A DNA stretch of 64,000 nt, from contig JAOADA010000005.1 of NCBI GenBank assembly GCA_026417555.1, forward strand, positions 1-64,000, read 5' to 3'. Below the pieces are notes generated by a model. It searched no databases, was not told where the DNA came from, and saw only the letters and a list, made by a program, of their open reading frames with translations. Origin of the DNA: Brevinematales bacterium. Its GTDB lineage: Bacteria > Spirochaetota > Brevinematia > Brevinematales > Thermospiraceae. Numbering within the stretch: the first letter of the stretch is position 1; every line of letters begins with the position of its first letter. Positions 54,314-62,617 of the stretch are shown one piece after another. The position numbers and the translations under genes were made by a program.

Positions 54314-54848
54314 AATTGTATTTTGGCTTGTGGTTCCCCTATCGATACTCTCGGTAGGGGAGTTTTTTTTATCCTGGAAGGTGGCGGGCGTGGTATTTGT
54401 GGGGCTGTGTGTGGTGATGGGTGTTGCCCGTTTGCGTGTGAAGGAGTTTCTTTTTCGAGCATGGAAGGTGGTGTGGATTACGTTGCCTGTTCTCTTTTTT
54501 ACTCTTCGGACAAAACAAACAGGGCTCTTTTTGGGGTGGTTTTATCTTGATCCTGTGATTGAGTATGGAGTGATGGTGCTACGATTGGGGAATTTTAGTC
54601 TTGCCTTTTGGATGCTCCAGGAGTTTTGGTATTTTCCGTTGGGAAAGGGGTGGAATTGGTGGGGAGTGAGGGTTTTTTGGAGGGCTTTTGGACTGGTAAT
54701 GGATATGTGGAATGATATTCTTGTGTGGCCACGACAGAGATTTTCCTTGTGGACGTGGGTGGAGAAACGCTATGAAGAGGGGAAACGATGGGGAGATCAA
54801 GTTTTGTCTGAAAATATCGATAATCTCTATACACCCACAAAGGAGTAG
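54303..54848 (+). CDS. Unknown small membrane protein after rplQ
   Basis: 181 residues, not recognised. Three or four hydrophobic segments can be seen (about residues 5-20, 26-42, 50-66 and 88-105: IVFWLVVPLSILSVG, VAGVVFVGLCVVMGVA, VVWITLPVLFF, LAFWMLQEFWYF), rich in Trp and Phe. The C-terminal 60 residues are charged and probably cytoplasmic. In several phyla an EcfT transporter gene follows rpoA-rplQ and the topology is faintly similar, but no EcfT motif or ecfA genes are present. It overlaps rplQ by 11 bases and has no obvious ribosome site, suggesting coupled translation. Confidence 0.65.
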   Translation: MRNKIVFWLVVPLSILSVGEFFLSWKVAGVVFVGLCVVMGVARLRVKEFLFRAWKVVWITLPVLFFTLRTKQTGLFLGWFYLDPVIEYGVMVLRLGNFSLAFWMLQEFWYFPLGKGWNWWGVRVFWRAFGLVMDMWNDILVWPRQRFSLWTWVEKRYEEGKRWGDQVLSENIDNLYTPTKE

Positions 54849-54851
54849 TGT

Positions 54852-55418
54852 ATGAAGTGTTTCTGGATACTGTGTATCCCAGTGATGATGATGGCACAGG
54901 GGATCCCATGGGATAAAATCAAGGATTCTGGCGTGAGGCTTGCCTTGCGTACCTATTCGGAATCGTTTGTTTTGAGTTCGACAAATCTGAGGTTTGAGGG
55001 ATATACCATTGTAGATGTCCGTTTTTTTACCAATCTGATGCAGGTGAGGCGACTTAGCCTGTACAATAATCGTATTGAGGATGTGAGTCCTCTTTCGGTA
55101 CTTACCAATCTCGTGTATCTCAACCTTGGCAAGAACCGTCTCAAGGATGTTTCCTCTCTCTCCAATCTCGTGGGGCTTGAGGTGTTGATCCTTCATGATA
55201 ATGTCGAGATAACAAACGTGAGAGGGGTCCATAAGATCCCTACTCTTCGAGAATTGGATCTTCGGAATACGCATGTCTACCATAACAGTTTGAAGACGTG
55301 GGCATTTACCAACACCCTTGGGATCTATGATCGTGAGGGCCAGTACCATGAGATTCCCCCTGCAGAAAAGGAAAAATGGGGTATCTACAATAGTATGGTG
55401 GTTCCTGCCTGGTATTAA
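54852..55418 (+). CDS. Exported leucine-rich-repeat protein
   Basis: 188 residues. A short signal peptide (MKCFWILCIPVMMMAQG, likely cut around residue 16) is followed by at least three 22-residue LRRs of the internalin/SDS22 type: RRLSLYNNRIEDVSPLSVLTN, LVYLNLGKNRLKDVSSLSNL, LEVLILHDNVEITNVRGV, then LRELDLRNTHV. Probably a periplasmic or surface protein-interaction module. AAAGGAG precedes the ATG by 7 bases. Four bases follow the previous gene, so the pair may be cotranscribed with the ribosomal cluster. Its end overlaps a convergent gene by 4 bases. Confidence 0.82.
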   Translation: MKCFWILCIPVMMMAQGIPWDKIKDSGVRLALRTYSESFVLSSTNLRFEGYTIVDVRFFTNLMQVRRLSLYNNRIEDVSPLSVLTNLVYLNLGKNRLKDVSSLSNLVGLEVLILHDNVEITNVRGVHKIPTLRELDLRNTHVYHNSLKTWAFTNTLGIYDREGQYHEIPPAEKEKWGIYNSMVVPAWY

Positions 55419-56719
55419 CGGAAGGTTTGTTCAAGAAGAGCAAGATTCTTTTCAGCTTGTTGTTTCCAGCTTTTGGGATAGTCTCCCTGAATAATGGTTT
55501 GATAGAGTTCCTTGGCTCTCTTGGGGTTGCGAAGTCCTTCATACAGTTGGGCTATCTGAATCATAGACTGGGCAGCACGATTTTTGTCTTTGAGGGAGGC
55601 GGTGAGGGTATCGAGACGGGAGGTGAGGGTACTGTCTGAGATGCCTCCGTTGATCATAACTCGACTAGTGGCTACAATCGCTTCTCCCAAGACACTTCCA
55701 CCTTCATCAAGAGCCTGAATGAGGTATTCGATGGCTCGTGTGGGACGTTGGAGAGACTCGTAGTATAAACCACGGTAATAAGCCCTATACCCTCTGTCTT
55801 GGAGGGTTTCAATACGATTGGAGGCCTTGGTAAGCAAACGTTGCTTGAGATAGTATTCGATGAGGGTATAATTGAGGCGTTCTTTTTCTGTATCAGAGAA
55901 GGTGGCATCTGTTGTCGCCTGTTCCAGGTTTTTGATGGCTTCTCCGGGGGGGAGGGCTTGGAGGCTAGCCAAAAACCAGTCAATATTCTGGGAAGATGGC
56001 TTGGGGGAAATATTGGTCTGGGTATTGGTGTCTTCGGTTGGTAGGGTGGGTTTGCGTGTGACAATGTTGGTGGGGGAAGTGGTTGGGGTATGCTGGATAC
56101 GGAAGTAGTAAGTGAGGTTTTTCTGGAGTTTCCCATCAAGATCATAATATTGGAAAATAGCCCGTCCATTATTGGTGGAGGAAAGAAAAGTGAAGATTTT
56201 TTGGGCCGGATCAGAAGCATCTTTGAGATAGGTGACACCAGTCGTAGATTTGAGGCTAATCAGGGTATTTTCTCCTGAGAGTTGGATGATAAATTCTTTG
56301 TTGGGGGGTATGGTCATATACCGACTTTCCTGAGGGACAGAGGGGGGAGAAGGGGGTTGTGAGGGAGGACGAGAGATCTGGTTGGTAGATTGGGCTTGTT
56401 GGGGCATCTCAAGACCACTTTCTGCAAGGAAGTCTTTGACATCAAACCATTCTGCCCTTTCAAGATTTCGTAGGAGGATGAAGCCTTCTTGATGACAGGC
56501 AGAGAGTATGAGGGATAGCATAAGGGGGATGTGGAGAGTTTCCCCCAATTTTCTGAAAACAAGGGAAGAGAAAGAAAGACAAACCCTCTGGAAAAAGCTT
56601 GATGTCAAGGAAAAGGATCTTTTCTTTTGGAAAAGGAAGGGGGAGCGGAGAGAGGGGGGAGTATGGGCCCGAAAGTATGGCAAAAAGGGGAGGGAAAAGA
56701 GTTTGTGGCATTTTTTCAT
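55415..56719 (-). CDS. Probable TPR lipoprotein/exported protein with beta domain and unusual N-terminus
   Basis: 434 residues. The ATG at 56719 is well supported: AAGGAG 8 bases ahead and a 4-base overlap with the upstream gene's stop. However, a lipobox-like segment (HIPLMLSLILSAC, Cys at ~75) only appears after ~65 Ser/Phe/Arg-rich residues, which is odd for a lipoprotein. A Pro/Ser/Gln linker (~100-130), a beta-rich domain (~130-215: IPPNKEFIIQLSGENTLI, GRAIFQYYDLDGKLQ, TYYFRI) and TPR-like helices (~245-430: YRAYYRGLYYESLQRPTRAIEYLIQAL) follow. Function unknown; last gene of the HD-GYP operon. Confidence 0.75.
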   Translation of the reverse strand: MKKCHKLFSLPFLPYFRAHTPPSLRSPFLFQKKRSFSLTSSFFQRVCLSFSSLVFRKLGETLHIPLMLSLILSACHQEGFILLRNLERAEWFDVKDFLAESGLEMPQQAQSTNQISRPPSQPPSPPSVPQESRYMTIPPNKEFIIQLSGENTLISLKSTTGVTYLKDASDPAQKIFTFLSSTNNGRAIFQYYDLDGKLQKNLTYYFRIQHTPTTSPTNIVTRKPTLPTEDTNTQTNISPKPSSQNIDWFLASLQALPPGEAIKNLEQATTDATFSDTEKERLNYTLIEYYLKQRLLTKASNRIETLQDRGYRAYYRGLYYESLQRPTRAIEYLIQALDEGGSVLGEAIVATSRVMINGGISDSTLTSRLDTLTASLKDKNRAAQSMIQIAQLYEGLRNPKRAKELYQTIIQGDYPKSWKQQAEKNLALLEQTFR

Positions 56720-58314
56720 TGTTTTGACTCCTTGGTAGTCGTAAGAAGACGAAAGTAGGCTTTGGCCTCCTCATGAGAGGGATTGAAGAAAAGAGCTTTC
56801 TTCAGGAGGGGAAGGGCTTCCTTTTTGTAGCCATTTCGGATGAGAAGAAGGGCTAGATCGTAGCAGGTGTTCGCATCCTGTTTGGTTTCACAGTAGGTGA
56901 GAAAGAAAGAAAGAGCCTTGTCTCCCTCTCTGGTTTGGAGATAGCAGAGGCCAAGGGCATAAGCAATATTGGGATGTTGGAAGGGAGTTTGCACACGAAG
57001 AAGGTAGGTTTTTGCCTCATCCCAGTGGTGACGATCTATCTCAACGAGGGCCAAACCATAGAGAAGATTCGGATCATTTGGGTGTTCTTTGATGGCCTCC
57101 CAGAACCAGGCATGGGCTGTTTCTGTTTTTCCTATAGCAAGGTAACTCTTGCCAATGCAATAGGCTGCATACGGGGGGATTGTGCTCTCCGGAGACAGCG
57201 AAGAAGCGAGACGGAGGATAGTTTCTCCTTGGTCTTCATTACTTGAAAAGAGAGCCATGATCAAAAGGAGAAGATCCTCTTTCTTTTGAGAGAGGGAATA
57301 TGCCTTTTGGAGATATTCGCTAGCCAATACATACTCATGATGGGAGAAAGCAAAAGCCCCTCCAATAGTAAAAAAAGAGGGATTGTTTGTTTTCTCATAC
57401 GCCTGTTGACAGAGAAAGAGAAATTCTTTCACAGAGGCCGAGGAGGAAAGAGCGTTAAGGTATGAAGACCAGAGAGAAGAGTCCTGTGGATCTTCTTGTA
57501 TGGCTTGCCAGAGGTGGTCTTGGCTTTTTTCTGTATTATGAACGGTGTGCCATGCCTCAGCAAGAAGGATGTGCCACTCCTTATCAAGCCATTTTTTTGT
57601 GGTTGCCTCCTGGATGAGAGACATAGCTTTTTCGGTTTGGCCTGAGAGAATATGCTGTCTAGCGAGAATCAGGGTGGCAAGAGGAAAATCCTCTTTGTGA
57701 TGGGCTACGAGATCTTCACAGAAGAGCGCAGCTTTCTCGTTTTTGTGTTGTTTTAGACAACAGATGACCATGGCGTAGGAGAGGGGAGGATCATGAGGGA
57801 AGTGTTGGAGAGCTGTGTCAAGAAAAGTCTCTGCCAAGGAAGGATCTTTCTCTATGAGATCATTGGCAATATGAGAGGTGAGAGATGGAGTGATCTGGGG
57901 AGTTTCCCACCAGCGGGAAAGAAAAGACATACAGTCTTCTCCAAGCCGAAGAAGAGTTCTGATGAGTCCTGCGAGGGCTTCAGGTGGGGTGAGGGGATTC
58001 TTTTCTATTGCCAGAAATGTTGTCTTGGCTAGAGCAAGATGGCCACTCTCAAGAGCGCATATCCCTATCATGGTCTTGGTAGAGAGATCAAGGGGACAGA
58101 GGCTATCATACCACTGGAAATAACGGAGGGCATCTTTGTACTGTCCATCAAGATAACAACTCCATGCCAATTTCTCGAGGATGAGGACACGATTGTTGCC
58201 AGGCTTTTCTAAGAGTTTTCTGTACGCTTCAATGGCAGCCGCATAGTGTTGAGAGGCAAAGAGCTCATCAGCAATCTGAAATTCTTCGGAAAGGGTGGAC
58301 TTATTGCCCGACAT
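56716..58314 (-). CDS. Large TPR-repeat protein
   Basis: 532 residues made almost wholly of TPR helices (at least ten units), such as FQIADELFASQHYAAAIEAYRKLLEK, ALRYFQWYDSLCPLD, YCIGKSYLAIGKTETAHAWFWEAIKEHPNDPNLLYGLALVEIDRHHWDEAKTYLLRV (part: AHAWFWEAIKEHPNDP) and ALPLLKKALFFNPSHEEAK. No signal peptide is seen, so it is probably cytoplasmic, serving as an assembly scaffold. It overlaps the upstream lipoprotein gene by 14 bases and the downstream gene by 4. Confidence 0.85.
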   Translation of the reverse strand: MSGNKSTLSEEFQIADELFASQHYAAAIEAYRKLLEKPGNNRVLILEKLAWSCYLDGQYKDALRYFQWYDSLCPLDLSTKTMIGICALESGHLALAKTTFLAIEKNPLTPPEALAGLIRTLLRLGEDCMSFLSRWWETPQITPSLTSHIANDLIEKDPSLAETFLDTALQHFPHDPPLSYAMVICCLKQHKNEKAALFCEDLVAHHKEDFPLATLILARQHILSGQTEKAMSLIQEATTKKWLDKEWHILLAEAWHTVHNTEKSQDHLWQAIQEDPQDSSLWSSYLNALSSSASVKEFLFLCQQAYEKTNNPSFFTIGGAFAFSHHEYVLASEYLQKAYSLSQKKEDLLLLIMALFSSNEDQGETILRLASSLSPESTIPPYAAYCIGKSYLAIGKTETAHAWFWEAIKEHPNDPNLLYGLALVEIDRHHWDEAKTYLLRVQTPFQHPNIAYALGLCYLQTREGDKALSFFLTYCETKQDANTCYDLALLLIRNGYKKEALPLLKKALFFNPSHEEAKAYFRLLTTTKESKQ

Positions 58315-58855
58315 AGGGAGTGAGAACCACCTTCAGTTTGATTTTGATATCCGCAGGGGTTGTTTCATACGAAAGTCTCTCAAGGTATCCTCTCCCTGTA
58401 TAGTGAGAGAGGTGGGAGAGGTTTTGCTCAAGGCCCTCGTGGAGGATCATCATAAGGGGGGAAGCCTTGATCTTGTTGGCTCCTATCCACCTTTCAATCT
58501 CGAAGGTTTTTTCAGGGGGTGAGGAGAGTGAAAGGGTGTATGTATAGGAAAGGGCAGCAAGATGCCATTTCCCCACCTGGAACGTTCGAATCCGGTTCTG
58601 TTCTTCAGGAGAGAGTGAGGAAGAAGAGAGTTGTTTGATAGCAATAGTACCTTGCTTTTTGCTTACAAGGAAACCTTCTCGGATCATACCGACGGTGAGA
58701 CTGAGGTTGATCTCTGCAAGTTCTGGCATAAGATCAATGCCAATAGCCTCTCCTTGAAAGAGGAGGGTGTGTTTCTCAGGGGATTTAGTTTTTGTTCCAC
58801 ATCCTGCGAAAGAGAGGAGAAGAAGGACTACGAAGAGGGTGGTTTTTTTCATCAT
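58301..58855 (-). CDS. Lipoprotein of unknown function
   Basis: 184 residues. Signal peptide MMKKTTLFVVLLLLSFAGC with a lipobox (SFAGC, Cys19), so lipid-anchored in the periplasm. The mature part is beta-strand rich at first (TLLFQGEAIGIDLMPELAEINLSL) and ends in KIKLKVVLTPYVGQ, faintly recalling FliL-like or other beta/alpha periplasmic domains, but no family is recognised. It starts within the HD-GYP gene stop (ATGA overlap), with AAAGGAG just before; a second ATG three bases on is an alternative. Confidence 0.78.
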   Translation of the reverse strand: MMKKTTLFVVLLLLSFAGCGTKTKSPEKHTLLFQGEAIGIDLMPELAEINLSLTVGMIREGFLVSKKQGTIAIKQLSSSSLSPEEQNRIRTFQVGKWHLAALSYTYTLSLSSPPEKTFEIERWIGANKIKASPLMMILHEGLEQNLSHLSHYTGRGYLERLSYETTPADIKIKLKVVLTPYVGQ

Positions 58856-59886
58856 AGGTCTCCTTTTGAGGAAAAGAGGTTTTTCTCAATCATAGAACAG
58901 AAGAGAGGGACAAGATCGGGATCAAACTGCGTACCTGCACAGCGTTTGAGTTCACTAAGGGCTTCAGCCGGTGTTTTGGCTTTTTTGTATACCCTTTCGG
59001 CTACCATGGCGCTGTAGGCGTCAGCAATGGCGATGATTCTGGCGAGTTTTGGGATGGCTTCTCCTCGTTTCCCTTCTGGGTAACCGTTACCATCCCAGTA
59101 TTCGTGATGAGAGTACACAATATCAAGGATATCTTTGTCAAACTGGCCAATAGGGTAGAGGATTTTTTTGCCAATGAGAGGATGTTGTTTCACAATAGTG
59201 TATTCTTCGGGGGTAAGTTTGCTGGGCTTGAAAAGGATCTCATCCTTGATGCCAACCTTGCCTATGTCATGGAGGATACCACCAATTCGGAGTTTTTCAA
59301 GTTCGGTGTCGGAGAGACCAAGCTCTTTTCCCAGGAGTTCTCCATACCAGGTGACATCTTGGGAGTGACGGAGGGTATTGACGTCTCGTGCTTCGAGGAT
59401 ATAAATCGTTGAGGAAAGGATTTCATAAAAAAGGTGGGCAAGATTGTCTGTCGCTTCTTTAACTTTCGATTCGAGGGTTTGCACATAGAGCTTTTTCTCA
59501 TCGAGGAGATGGATGTGTTCGACAAGCCTGCCTATGGTGTGGAGAAACTCCTCGATGTTGATGGGTTTGATGATATAATCATATACCCCCAATTTAAGGG
59601 CTTGTCGAACTTTTTCGATATCAGCATATCCTGAGACCATGATAGCGGAGAGGTCGCTGTGTTTTCGGAAGGCTTCTCTCACAAGATCTATTCCTGACAT
59701 GCCGGGGAGAAGGATGTCTACAATCAGGATATCGACGGTCTCCTTCTCTAATGTGGAAAGGGCCTCTTCTGCACTGAAAGCAGAAAATACCTGGAATGTA
59801 TACGGTTGAAGAGTAAGTACTTCAGAGAGGAGTTTCACAATTGAGCGGTCATCATCGACAATGAGGTAGGAGAGTTTTCTTTCCAT
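58852..59886 (-). CDS. Response regulator with HD-GYP cyclic-di-GMP phosphodiesterase domain
   Basis: 344 residues. Receiver domain (~1-125): acidic pocket DDD, phospho-acceptor Asp in VDILIVDILLPGMSG, and KP in YIIKPINIEEF. A helical linker (~130-165) leads to the HD-GYP domain (~170-335): GGILHDIGKVGI, KQHPLIGKKIL, HHEYWDGNGYPEG (HD and GYP motifs intact), ARIIAIADAYSAM. Predicted to hydrolyse c-di-GMP when phosphorylated. The partner histidine kinase is not encoded nearby. First gene of a four-gene reverse operon with its own promoter at 59917-59945. Confidence 0.95.
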   Translation of the reverse strand: MERKLSYLIVDDDRSIVKLLSEVLTLQPYTFQVFSAFSAEEALSTLEKETVDILIVDILLPGMSGIDLVREAFRKHSDLSAIMVSGYADIEKVRQALKLGVYDYIIKPINIEEFLHTIGRLVEHIHLLDEKKLYVQTLESKVKEATDNLAHLFYEILSSTIYILEARDVNTLRHSQDVTWYGELLGKELGLSDTELEKLRIGGILHDIGKVGIKDEILFKPSKLTPEEYTIVKQHPLIGKKILYPIGQFDKDILDIVYSHHEYWDGNGYPEGKRGEAIPKLARIIAIADAYSAMVAERVYKKAKTPAEALSELKRCAGTQFDPDLVPLFCSMIEKNLFSSKGDL

Positions 59887-59916
59887 AAGATGTCTCCCGC
59901 TTTTTTCTTCTTAAAC

Positions 59917-59945
59917 ATTATAGCAACAAGAGAGAAATAAAGCAA
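59917..59945 (-). promoter_or_regulatory. Sigma-70 promoter of the HD-GYP operon
   Basis: On the minus strand: TTGCTT (59945-59940), 17-bp spacer, TATAAT (59922-59917), 30 bases ahead of the ATG at 59886. Confidence 0.82.
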
Positions 59946-59976
59946 CTTTAAAAGAAGAAGAAAAAAGAAAGAAAAT

Positions 59977-60005
59977 TTGCTTTTTTCATTGAAGACAATT
60001 ATAAT
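59977..60005 (+). promoter_or_regulatory. Sigma-70 promoter of the 2-oxoacid:ferredoxin oxidoreductase operon
   Basis: TTGCTT (59977-59982), 17-bp spacer, TATAAT (60000-60005). It lies divergently 31 bases from the -35 box of the HD-GYP promoter. Confidence 0.82.
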
Positions 60006-60051
60006 ACAGGCAAAAAATCCATGGAGCATGGAGAGTGGGAAGGTGCAGGAT

Positions 60052-60270
60052 ATGGGAGGAAAATTTCAGGTCACAATTTTGCGGGATTGGTGCAAGGGGT
60101 GTGATCTCTGTGTGTCAGAATGTCCCGTCAAAATTCTTGTGAAAGGGAGTCATCTCAACAGTCGAGGACTCCTCTATGTTGAGGTTACTGAGAGTTCTCT
60201 ATGTACTGGGTGTCGGCGATGTGCGACAGTATGTCCTGATGTGGCTATTCGTATAGAGATGGAGGCATAG
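60052..60270 (+). CDS. 2-oxoacid:ferredoxin oxidoreductase, delta (ferredoxin) subunit
   Basis: 72 residues with two [4Fe-4S] motifs: CKGCDLCVSECPVK and CTGCRRCATVCPDVAIRI. It shuttles electrons from the TPP subunit to external ferredoxin. AAGGTG lies 7 bases before the ATG at 60052. Further in-frame starts exist upstream (60028), but with poorer ribosome sites. First gene of a delta-alpha-beta-gamma order like that of Kor/Vor enzymes. Confidence 0.88.
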   Translation: MGGKFQVTILRDWCKGCDLCVSECPVKILVKGSHLNSRGLLYVEVTESSLCTGCRRCATVCPDVAIRIEMEA

Positions 60271-60271
60271 G

Positions 60272-61345
60272 ATGGCACGAGTACTGATGAAGGGCAATGA
60301 GGCTATGGCAGAGGGGGCTATCAGGGCGGGATGTCGGTATTATTTTGGGTATCCGATCACCCCACAGAATGAGGTGCCAGCCTATTTCGCACGAAGAATG
60401 CCAGAGGTAGGGGGTGTCTTTGTCCAGGCGGAAAGTGAAACGGCTTCTATCAATATGGTATATGGGGCGGCCGCGGCGGGGGCTCGTGCCATGACAACGA
60501 CGTCATCTCCTGGATATAGTTTGATGCAAGAAGGGGTTTCGTATCTTGCTGGAGCAAGACTCCCTTGTGTTTTGGCAAATGTGCAGCGAGGGGGACCTGG
60601 ACTTGGAAACATTGCGGCCTCTCAGGCGGATTATTTCCAGGCGACGAAGGGCGGAGGACATGGGGATTATCATGTGTTGGTATTGGCTCCGGCTTCAGTG
60701 CAGGAGATGATGGATTTGACCATGCTTGCTTTTGATCTTGCTGACCGTTATCGGGTGCCTGCTTTGATTCTTTCTGATGGCATCGTGGGGCAAATGGTTG
60801 AACCGGTGGAACTCCGGGATTTTGTGGTTCCTCAGGTGGAAAAGCCTTGGGCATTAACAGGGGCTATGGGGAGATCTCCCAATGTGGTGCGTTCTCTCTG
60901 GTTGGATGATGAGGGGGTTCCACGCAATAACGAATGGCTTCAGGATACCTATGAGACAATATGTTCTCAAGAGGTACGATACGAGGAATTTTTGACCCAT
61001 GATGCTGAGTATCTTGTTGTGGCGTATGGAAGTACGGGGCGTATGGCAAAAGGAGCCATCCGTTTGGCTCGTCAACAGGGATGGCGGGTAGGACTGCTTC
61101 GTCCGATTACGTTGTGGCCTTTTCCTTATCAGATTCTTCAAACGCTTTCTGCCCAGGTAAAGGGTATTCTTGTCTGTGAGATGAGTGCAGGGCAAATGGT
61201 TGAGGATGTGGCTTTGGCGGTGAGAGGAGCGATCCCTGTTTATTTTGCTGGTGAGTTAGGGGGGAGGATGTTTACTGATAGCAAGATTTTTGATCGAATA
61301 GTCTCCATGATGAAGGGAGGGATGCAGGCATGGCAACCAAAATAG
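60272..61345 (+). CDS. 2-oxoacid:ferredoxin oxidoreductase, alpha subunit (VorB/KorA-like)
   Basis: 357 residues. Pyruvate-flavodoxin/ferredoxin oxidoreductase domains: [34 protein letters not shown] (part: [14 protein letters not shown]), [24 protein letters not shown] (part: [15 protein letters not shown]), [20 protein letters not shown] (part: [11 protein letters not shown]), and LSDGIVGQM. Closest in appearance to branched-chain 2-oxoacid (VorB) alpha subunits, though substrate specificity (2-oxoglutarate or branched) cannot be settled from sequence. Confidence 0.92.
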   Translation: MARVLMKGNEAMAEGAIRAGCRYYFGYPITPQNEVPAYFARRMPEVGGVFVQAESETASINMVYGAAAAGARAMTTTSSPGYSLMQEGVSYLAGARLPCVLANVQRGGPGLGNIAASQADYFQATKGGGHGDYHVLVLAPASVQEMMDLTMLAFDLADRYRVPALILSDGIVGQMVEPVELRDFVVPQVEKPWALTGAMGRSPNVVRSLWLDDEGVPRNNEWLQDTYETICSQEVRYEEFLTHDAEYLVVAYGSTGRMAKGAIRLARQQGWRVGLLRPITLWPFPYQILQTLSAQVKGILVCEMSAGQMVEDVALAVRGAIPVYFAGELGGRMFTDSKIFDRIVSMMKGGMQAWQPK

Positions 61346-62079
61346 TTTTTGATAAGCCGAAAAGCATGAAAGAGGTACCGATGCATTATTGTCCTGGCTG
61401 TGGGCATGGAGTAATTCATCGTCTGATATGTGAGGTTATTGATGAGTTGGGGATTCGTGAGAAAGCCATAGGAGTGGCTCCCGTTGGGTGTGCGGTTTTG
61501 GCATACGATTATTGGGATTTCGATGTGAGTGAAGCGGCCCATGGACGGGCGGCGGCAGTGGCGACAGGTATCAAACGGGTATGGCCGGATCGGCTAGTAG
61601 TGTGTTATCAGGGAGATGGAGATCTCGCCTCTATTGGGATGGGAGAGACCATTCATGCCGCTAACCGTGGTGAGAATATCACCGTTATCTTTGTAAATAA
61701 TGCGAACTACGGTATGACAGGTGGACAGATGGCCCCTACAACCCTTGTGGGCCAAAAAACCCCCACTACCCCCCAAGGGAGGGATCCGGCTACCATGGGA
61801 TTTCCCTTACGGGTGGCGGAAATGTTGGCAGGGTTTCCTGCTGTGCGGTATGTCGTTCGTACAACCGTCGCAGATTTCAAGGGGATTATACAGACAAAAA
61901 TGGCTATCAAGAAAGCCTTTGATCTTCAGATGAAGGGAGAAGGCTATACCTTTGTAGAGATTCTCTCCAATTGCAATACCAATTGGGAGATGTCTCCTGG
62001 AGAAGCCAACCGTTTTATTCTTGAGACGATGGTACAAACTTTTCCCCTGGGGACATTCAAAGATGAGAGGGTAGTATGA
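61330..62079 (+). CDS. 2-oxoacid:ferredoxin oxidoreductase, beta (TPP-binding) subunit
   Basis: 249 residues. [15 protein letters not shown] (Fe-S/TPP entry motif), [11 protein letters not shown], then the TPP-Mg motif [44 protein letters not shown] (part: [24 protein letters not shown]). Catalyses oxidative decarboxylation. It overlaps the alpha gene by 16 bases and gamma by 4. Confidence 0.93.
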   Translation: MATKIVFDKPKSMKEVPMHYCPGCGHGVIHRLICEVIDELGIREKAIGVAPVGCAVLAYDYWDFDVSEAAHGRAAAVATGIKRVWPDRLVVCYQGDGDLASIGMGETIHAANRGENITVIFVNNANYGMTGGQMAPTTLVGQKTPTTPQGRDPATMGFPLRVAEMLAGFPAVRYVVRTTVADFKGIIQTKMAIKKAFDLQMKGEGYTFVEILSNCNTNWEMSPGEANRFILETMVQTFPLGTFKDERVV

Positions 62080-62606
62080 AAGAGCAAGTGATTATTTCTG
62101 GTTTTGGGGGTCAGGGGGTTCTTTCCGCAGGGTTTCTTCTTGCCGAGGCTTCGATGCATGCTGGTCTTGAGGTGACGTATTATCCCTCGTATGGGGCAGA
62201 GATGAGGGGTGGGGCTGCCAATTGTCATGTGGTGATTGCCGATAGTGATATTTATTCTCCGGTGATTTCTGTAGCGGACACCCTTATTGCCTTGAGTCAA
62301 CAGGCTTTTGAGAGATTTGCTTCTCTTGTAAGGGCTGGTGGGACAATCCTTGCTGATAAAGGAGTGAAACATGGAGAGGGGGCAGCTCACGTGATTACAC
62401 TTCCCTTTGAAGAGGTGACCCTTCATGAATTGGGGAATATTCGAGTGCTCAATACGGTAATCCTTGGGGCCTATGCAGTCCTTCATCAGGGATGGCTCAA
62501 AAAACAGTGGCTGGAAGAGGCTATCACCCATAAATTTTCTTCGAAAGGGCAAAAGGTTGTTGATGTCAATCTGAAGGCTTTAGAAAGAGGATATACCCTT
62601 TTGTAG
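62076..62606 (+). CDS. 2-oxoacid:ferredoxin oxidoreductase, gamma subunit
   Basis: 176 residues, matching the POR-gamma domain: [19 protein letters not shown] (part: [11 protein letters not shown]), [22 protein letters not shown] (part: [14 protein letters not shown]), and [15 protein letters not shown]. Structural/CoA-binding subunit of the complex. Starts at ATGA overlapping the beta stop. Confidence 0.92.
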   Translation: MKEQVIISGFGGQGVLSAGFLLAEASMHAGLEVTYYPSYGAEMRGGAANCHVVIADSDIYSPVISVADTLIALSQQAFERFASLVRAGGTILADKGVKHGEGAAHVITLPFEEVTLHELGNIRVLNTVILGAYAVLHQGWLKKQWLEEAITHKFSSKGQKVVDVNLKALERGYTLL

Positions 62607-62617
62607 AGGGAGGAGAT

